Shown here: positions 57,537 to 64,000 of the stretch, piece by piece | Layout: each line of letters opens with the position of its first letter | Position numbering within the stretch: the first letter of the stretch is position 1 | Assembly: GCA_963971535.1 (NCBI GenBank) | Contig: OZ020598.1 | Span: 87,762,412 to 87,826,411 of the forward strand | DNA: 64,000 bases | Reading direction: 5' to 3' | Origin: Notolepis coatsorum | Taxonomy: Eukaryota; Chordata; Actinopteri; Aulopiformes; Paralepididae | Position numbers and translations under genes: made by a program | Notes under the pieces: model-generated | What the model was told of the DNA's origin: nothing | The model's database searches: none | What the model saw: only the letters and a program-made list of their open reading frames with translations

Positions 57537-59495
57537 TAGCTCACTGTCTCCTCTGCCCCCCCTCCCTCACTGTCTCCTCCCTGTCTCCTCTGTCCCCCCT
57601 CCCTCACTGTCTCCTCTTTCCCCCCTCCCTCACTGTCTCCTCTGCCCCCCCTCCCTCACTGTCTCCTCCCTGTCTCCTCTGCCCCCCCTCCCTCACTGTC
57701 TCCTCCCTGTCTCCTCTGTCCCCCCTCCCTCACTGTCTCCTCCCTGTCTCCTCTGCCCCCCTCCCTCCCTGTCTCCTCTGCCCCCCCTCCCTCCCTGTCT
57801 CCTCCCTGTCTCCTCTGCCCCCCCTCCCTCACTGTCTCCTCCCTGTCTCCTCTGCCCCCCCTCCCTCCCTGTCTCCTCTGCCCCCCTCCCTCACTGTCTC
57901 CTCCCTGTCTCCTCTGCCCCCCTCCCTCACTGTCTCCTCCCTGTCTCCTCTGCCCCCCTCCCTCACTGTCTCCTCCCTGTCTCCTCTGCCCCCCCTCCCT
58001 CACTGTCTCCTCCCTGTCTCCTCTGTCCCCCCTCCCTCACTGTCTCCTCCCTGTCTCCTCTGCCCCCCCTCCCTCACTGTCTCCTCACTGTCTCCTCTGC
58101 CCCCCTCCCTCCCTGTCTCCTCTGCCCCCCTCCCTCACTGTCTCCTCACTGTCTCCTCTGCCCCCTCCCTCACTGTCTCCTCACTGTCTCCTCTGCCCCC
58201 CTCCCTCACTGTCTCCTCCCTGTCTCCTCTGCCCCCCCTCCCTCACTGTCTCCTCCCTGTCTCCTCTGCCCCCCCTCCCTCCCTGTCTCCTCCCTGTCTC
58301 CTCTGCCCCCCTCCCTCACTGTCTCCTCTGCCCCCCCTCCCTCACTGTCTCCTCACTGTCTCCTCTGCCCCCCCTCCCTCCCTGTCTCCTCTGCCCCCCC
58401 TCCCTCACTGTCTCCTCCCTGTCTCCTCTGCCCCCCCTCCCTCACTGTCTCCTCCCTGTCTCCTCTGCCCCCCTCCCTCACTGTCTCCTCCCTGTCTCCT
58501 CTGCCCCCCTCCCTCACTGTCTCCTCCCTGTCTCCTCTGCCCCCCCTCCCTCACTGTCTCCTCCCTGTCTCATCTGTCCCCCCCTCACTGTCTCATCTGT
58601 CCCTCCCTCACTGTCTCATCTGCCCCCCCTCCCTCACTGTCTCATCTGTCCCCCCTCTCACTGTCTCATCTGCCCCCCCCCCCTCACTGTCTCATCTGTC
58701 CCTCCCTCACTGTCTCATCTGCCCCCCCTCCCTCACTGTCTCATCTGTCCCCCCTCTCACTGTCTCATCTGCCCCCCCCCCTCACTGTCTCATCTGTCCC
58801 TCCCTCACTGTCTCCTCTGTCCCCCCTCTCACTGTCTCATCTGTCCCTCCCTCACTGTCTCATCTGCCCCCCTCCCTCACTGTCTCATCTGCCCCCCTCC
58901 CTCACTGTCTCATCTGCCCCCCCCCCTCACTGTCTCATCTGCCCCCCCTCCCTGTCTCCTCTGTCCCCCCTCCCTCACTGTCTCATCTGTCCCCCCTCTC
59001 ACTGTCTCATCTGTCCCTCCCTCACTGTCTCATCTGCCCCCCCTCCCTCACTGTCTCATCTGTCCCCCCTCTCACTGTCTCATCTGCCCCCCCCCCTCAC
59101 TGTCTCATCTGTCCCCCCTCTCACTGTCTCATCTGCCCCCCCCCCTCACTGTCTCATCTGTCCCCCCTCTCACTGTCTCATCTGCCCCCCCCCCTCACTG
59201 TCTCATCTGTCCCCCCTCCTCACTGTCTCATCTGCCCCCCCCCCCTCACTGTCTCATCTGTCCCCCCTCTCACTGTCTCATCTGCCCCCCCCCCCCCCCT
59301 CACTGTCTCATCTGTCCCCCCTCTCACTGTCTCATCTGCCCTCTCCTCACCGTCTCCATCTCGCCTGCCCCCCCCCTCCATCACTGTCTCATCTGCCCCC
59401 CCCCTCACTGTCTCATCTGTCCCCCCTCTCACTGTCTCATCTGCCCTCTCCTCACCATCTCCATCTCGCCCCCCCCCCCCCTCTTCACCCTGTCT
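57537..59495. repeat. C+T minisatellite, about 2 kb
   Basis: Units built from 'ctcactgtctcctctgcccc' plus a C-run and 'ctccctgtctcc'. In the first half the units contain TCTCCTCTG; after about 58567 they switch to TCTCATCTG. Nearly every base on the plus strand is C or T apart from regular G and A positions. The apparent 693-codon frame is a by-product of the repeat and includes no domain. Confidence 0.96.
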
Positions 59496-59751
59496 CCGGG
59501 CTACACAGCTGCCAGTGTTTGGCGATGTCAAAGCTTCAGGGATGGTGACTGCCTCACACTGATACACGGCAACTTTGTCACAATCAGACAAGCTAATTAG
59601 CCTCGAGTGTTGAGATTAAGCGCCCGGCGGTTAGGGAGAGGCATAACAGCACACGTGAGAGAGAACATGGCATCAATGTAAGGCTGGGAAATATATCCAT
59701 GTATCCATGTATACCATGACTCATTTCTGATTACTTTGTAGGTTTCCATTA
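59496..59751. other. Short non-coding stretch
   Basis: Near 59682 'ggctgggaaatatatccatg' may be the left end of a CGATAT-type MITE; see findings. Confidence 0.35.
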
Positions 59752-60590
59752 AAAGTTGATAACGGAAATATTAACTTTGATGATGTGCGGATATCTACTG
59801 TCAGCGGCTCTTGTATAGAGAGAGTCACTGAGTATAAATATCTTGGCCTGTGGCTTGACGAGAAATTTACATTTAAGTTCCATGTGGACAATCTTGCCTC
59901 TCAACTGTGACAGAAAATTGGTTTCCTGTACAGAAACAGATCCAATTTTCCTCTATTTAGTAGAATTGTTGAATCAGTCTTCTTATCAGTTTTGGATTAT
60001 GGTGATACAATTTATAAGCATGCTGCGGCATCAACTCTTAAACCTCTGGATTCTGCATATCACTCAGCTCTTAGGTTTATTACTGGTGACAGATATGATA
60101 CTCACCATTGTGTCCTGTATGATAGGGTGGGTTGGCCTTCTCGCAACAAACACTGGTATTTATTTATTTTTAAAGCCCTTATTGGTAAACAACCTGTTTA
60201 TATCTCTTCATTGTTAGATTGTAATATTGGAACCTATTCAACTCGATCGAATGACTGGATGGTTCTTAGGGTCCCTCAAGTTTGTTCTGATCTAAGGAAG
60301 TCAGCCTTTTCCTTTGATGCCTCTAACTCATGGAATGTCCTCCAACTCTCTCTGAAATTGGAGGTTCTCCCTTCCCTTGGAATGTTTAAACGTATGATTT
60401 CAGACCATTGTGTGACTACCTGTAACTGTTTTAGCTGATATTTTAAAATGATTTTAAACATTTTTATTTTACTCTGGTGTTTAATTTTCTGTGAATATTG
60501 CTTGTATTATGTACTGTTTACAATCGTCGTTTCTGTAAATGAGAGAAACCTCAGAAGCTTACGATTTTAAATAAAGGTTGAAATGAAAAT
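59752..60590 (+). pseudogene. LINE ORF2 C-terminal fragment with one stop
   Basis: The plus-strand frame reads VTEYKYLGLWLDEKFTFK, then a TGA at 59908-59910 and, in the same frame, QKIGFLYRNRSNFPLFSR, LDYGDTIYKHAAASTLK, THHCVLYDRVGWPS, HWYLFIFKALIG and SAFSFDASNSWNVLQ, ending at 60438. This is the post-active-site region of a jockey-superfamily LINE, same family as 23318-24240. The TGA is at a position where CGA (Arg) would fit, consistent with CpG decay. An AATAAA lies near 60570 just before the 3' end. 5'-truncated; dead. Confidence 0.8.
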
Positions 60591-60644
60591 TCCAACCAAA
60601 CGGGCTGATCACCGTTCTAAATGAATGGGCTGACTACATAGTGG
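60591..60644. other. Spacer
   Basis: Short sequence between two LINE fragments. Confidence 0.4.
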
Positions 60645-61795
60645 GGGTCGATACTGGGCCCCATCCTCTTTTTATTATATATGTTGCCCTTAGGCTCAAT
60701 CATTGCAAAGCATAATATGTCCTTCCATTGCTTTGCCGACGATGTGCAGATCTATTTACCCCTACAAGCAAAAGGCAAGGTCACAATTCAACCACTGTTA
60801 GATTGCCTGGCTGATATTAAATTATGGATGAGTACAAACTTTCTCAACTTAAACGAGCGCAAAACAGAGATAATTTTATTTAGTAATGATTCACCTGACC
60901 CTACAGCCATTGCCCTAGGCCCCCTGGGCTCAAATATCCGCTCCTCTGTCAGAAACCTCGGAGTAATCTTCGACAGAAATTTTAAATTTGATAAGCAGAT
61001 AAGGTTTTTTTCACCTCAGACTCCTAGCCAAGACCAAACCATACCTCTCCCAGAAGGATCTGGAAAGGGTGATCCATGCCTTTATCTCAACCCGGCTGGA
61101 TTACCGCAATGCGTTGTATGTCGGCATTGACCAGTTGCTGCTCCGTCGCCTGCAACTGGTACAAAATGCGGCTGCCCGCCTGCTTTCCGCTACCAGGAAA
61201 CGTGACCACATTACACCAGTTCTGGGTTCTCTCCACTGGCTCCCCGTCCGTTTCCGTATTGATTTTAAACTTTTACTGACTGTTTTTAAAGCACTACACG
61301 GGCTGGCTCCACCGTACCTAGCTGAGCTCCTACATCACCCCACCCCATCCAGAGCCTTAAGGTCTGCTGACCAGCTGCTGCTGGAGGTGCCTAGGACCAG
61401 GCTAAAAACCAGGGGAGATAGAGCCTTTTCTGCTGCTGCCCCCCGACTCTGGAACAGCCTCCCCCCACATAAGATCTGCCCAGAGCCTAGAGGTTTTTAA
61501 TCCTTGCTCAAAACACACCTCTTCTCCCTGGCCTTTGACCAGAGCTAGCCCAGCATCTATACATGACGTCCGCTGTCACTCTGCACTTTTTATCAATTTT
61601 TTTTGTCTCTTTTATTGCACTTTGCCCTTGCTTTCCTATATGTACTGTACTCTACCTTTTTTGTAATTCTAGTGTATTTTTATTGCATTGTATGTGTTTT
61701 TACCATGTTGTGAAGCACTTTGGTTTGGCTGTTAGTCATTTGTAAACGTGCTATATAAATAAAACTGACTTGACTTGACTAGTGTGGACTCGCTA
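60645..61795 (+). pseudogene. L2-type LINE ORF2 fragment and 3' UTR
   Basis: Begins at [17 protein letters not shown] (RT motif before the active site), followed by FADD at 60732-60743 and [22 protein letters not shown]. The frame shifts near a T7 run (61005-61011) and continues as [54 protein letters not shown] and RAFSAAAPRLWNSLPP. A TAA at 61498-61500 breaks it before SLLKTHLFSLAF. The 3' UTR ends 'gtgctatataaataaaactg' with an ACTTG tandem tail. Clearly an L2-group element, distinct from the one at 34-38 kb. Confidence 0.85.
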
Positions 61796-62160
61796 CATGA
61801 TATCCTGCCATGGTCAGAAAGATAATGTTATGCTAGGCATTCCGGCCTCTAGCATTGCATACGGTTTGCAAACAGTGAGTAAAAATACACCATGACAGTA
61901 CATACAGTGTATAGGGGGGTACATTAGACAGCTGGATAGCTATCTAAGCTTTGTGTTAAACACATTCTTACATCATTGGTCACTATTTGCAAACCGTATA
62001 CAACTCTAGCTAATAAACTACTTCCAGGTATTATTCAGATCATTGAGTGTTAATGTTGAATGCAAAACACATGGAAACATGAATAAATGCTCCTAATTGT
62101 ATTTGAATCTTTGGCCATCAGCCATGGTATAAGCGGGATAATGCCCTTTGAGCTCTACAT
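61796..62160. other. Non-coding stretch
   Basis: Contains 'tttgcaaaccgtat' and 'atacggtttgcaaa' about 130 bp apart (61858 and 61986), a short inverted repeat. No gene. Confidence 0.5.
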
Positions 62161-62293
<133 letters not shown>

Positions 62294-62806
62294 TATCTTA
62301 AATTTATATAGCGCATTTCAGGAGACCCAAGGCGCTTAACAGCTAATGGAGGGGGACAGGGAACAACGTAACAACAAAATATTAATCAAAAGGAAAGAAA
62401 AGAAAGAAAACGAAAGAAAAAAGGGAAATCAGGCAGAGTCATTTACAAATTTGGTGAAAAGGTGGGTTTTGAGTTGGGATTTGAAAGAGTGCAGGGATGT
62501 TTGGAGGGAGTGAGTTCCAGAGGGTGGGTGCGGCCACAGAGAAGGCTCTGGGACCAACAGTCCGCATGTTGGTGGTGGGGATGGAGAGGAGACCGGAGTC
62601 AGAGGACCGCAGTTTCCGGGGCGGGATGTAGGGATGGAGGAGGTCCATCCGGGGGGCAAGGGAGTGAAGGGCTTTGTAGGTGATGAGGAGGATTTTGAAA
62701 TTGATGCGGGACTTGACTGGAAGCCAGTGGAGGTGGATGAGGGTGGGGGTGATGTGGTGCCAGGACTTGGTGCGGGTGAGAACCCTGGCAGCAGAATTTT
62801 GGACAT
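62294..62806 (-). pseudogene. L2-type LINE ORF2 C-terminal fragment
   Basis: The minus-strand frame reads AARVLTRTKSWHHITPTL, HLHWLPVKSRINFKILLITY, MDLLHPYIPPRKLRSSD and PRAFSVAAPTLWNSLPP, ending at 62439, with no internal stop. Downstream is 'gcgctatataaatttaagat' and an ATT tail. This is the last 120 codons of an L2-group ORF2, 5'-truncated near 62806. The overlapping proline/serine-rich frame at 62429-62806 is a shadow. Confidence 0.85.

Positions 62807-64000
<1,194 letters not shown>

Noticed and set aside
57481..59562. 693-codon plus-strand frame
   Set aside because: It is a translation of the C+T minisatellite (repeating SPLPPSLTVSS). No domain, no splice or start context, and frame openness follows from unit composition.

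Overview
This window looks like intergenic or intronic DNA of a teleost fish. I could not recognise a single host protein-coding exon. The evidence for a fish is the repeat mixture: tRNA-derived SINEs whose 3' ends read like 'GCTATATAAATG...CATTTACC', L2-like LINEs with ACTTG or TTAC tails, L1-type and truncated jockey-group LINEs, many short hAT elements with CAG-type ends and 8-bp target duplications, TTAA-flanked (piggyBac-like) non-autonomous elements, very long CA/GT tracts and G or C homopolymers. All genuine coding sequence seen here belongs to retrotransposons.

Layout. 0-7.9 kb: a LINE 3' tail, several SINE copies (two of them tail-to-tail at 3.8-4.4 kb) and a LINE 3' UTR. 7.9-10.2 kb: a 5'-truncated LINE with a 615-codon reverse-transcriptase frame on the minus strand, inserted inside an older dispersed repeat. 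10.3-12 kb: a SINE and an inverted-repeat element. 12.1-15.6 kb: an L1-type LINE on the minus strand, 5'-truncated, with a poly(A) tail, target duplication and one frameshift. 16-24 kb: two hAT-like elements, a TTAA element, a SINE, LINE fragments, a GT tract and small minisatellites. 25.1-27.3 kb: a tandemly duplicated host segment, one copy of which was hit by a 1.7-kb TTAA element that itself contains a 757-bp near-palindrome; the other copy is the empty site. 28-33 kb: a hAT element, CA/GT tracts, a head-to-head telomeric motif and minisatellites.

33.2-39.3 kb is one composite hAT insertion with a perfect 8-bp target duplication. It carries an L2-type LINE on the minus strand with an intact 1016-codon endonuclease/reverse-transcriptase ORF2 and an SGNH-esterase ORF1. 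39.4-46.8 kb holds polypyrimidine DNA, a second SINE copy, a 16-bp minisatellite and two hAT elements. 46.8-49.2 kb is a 48-bp minisatellite with higher-order structure. 50-56.2 kb holds another hAT-like element, a third LINE tail copy, a fold-back element, a 200-N assembly gap and a G-rich minisatellite. 57.3-59.5 kb is a SINE remnant running into a 2-kb C+T minisatellite. 59.7-62.8 kb carries three decayed LINE fragments. The window ends in AAT/ATT triplet arrays that switch strand repeatedly.

How the parts relate: the LINEs are the likely source of enzyme for the SINEs that carry LINE-like tails, and the short DNA elements need transposases that are not encoded here. The strongest results are the nesting relationships and exact insertion footprints readable from the sequence. 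I did not find a new host gene system. Element family names are from motif recognition only, without database searches.
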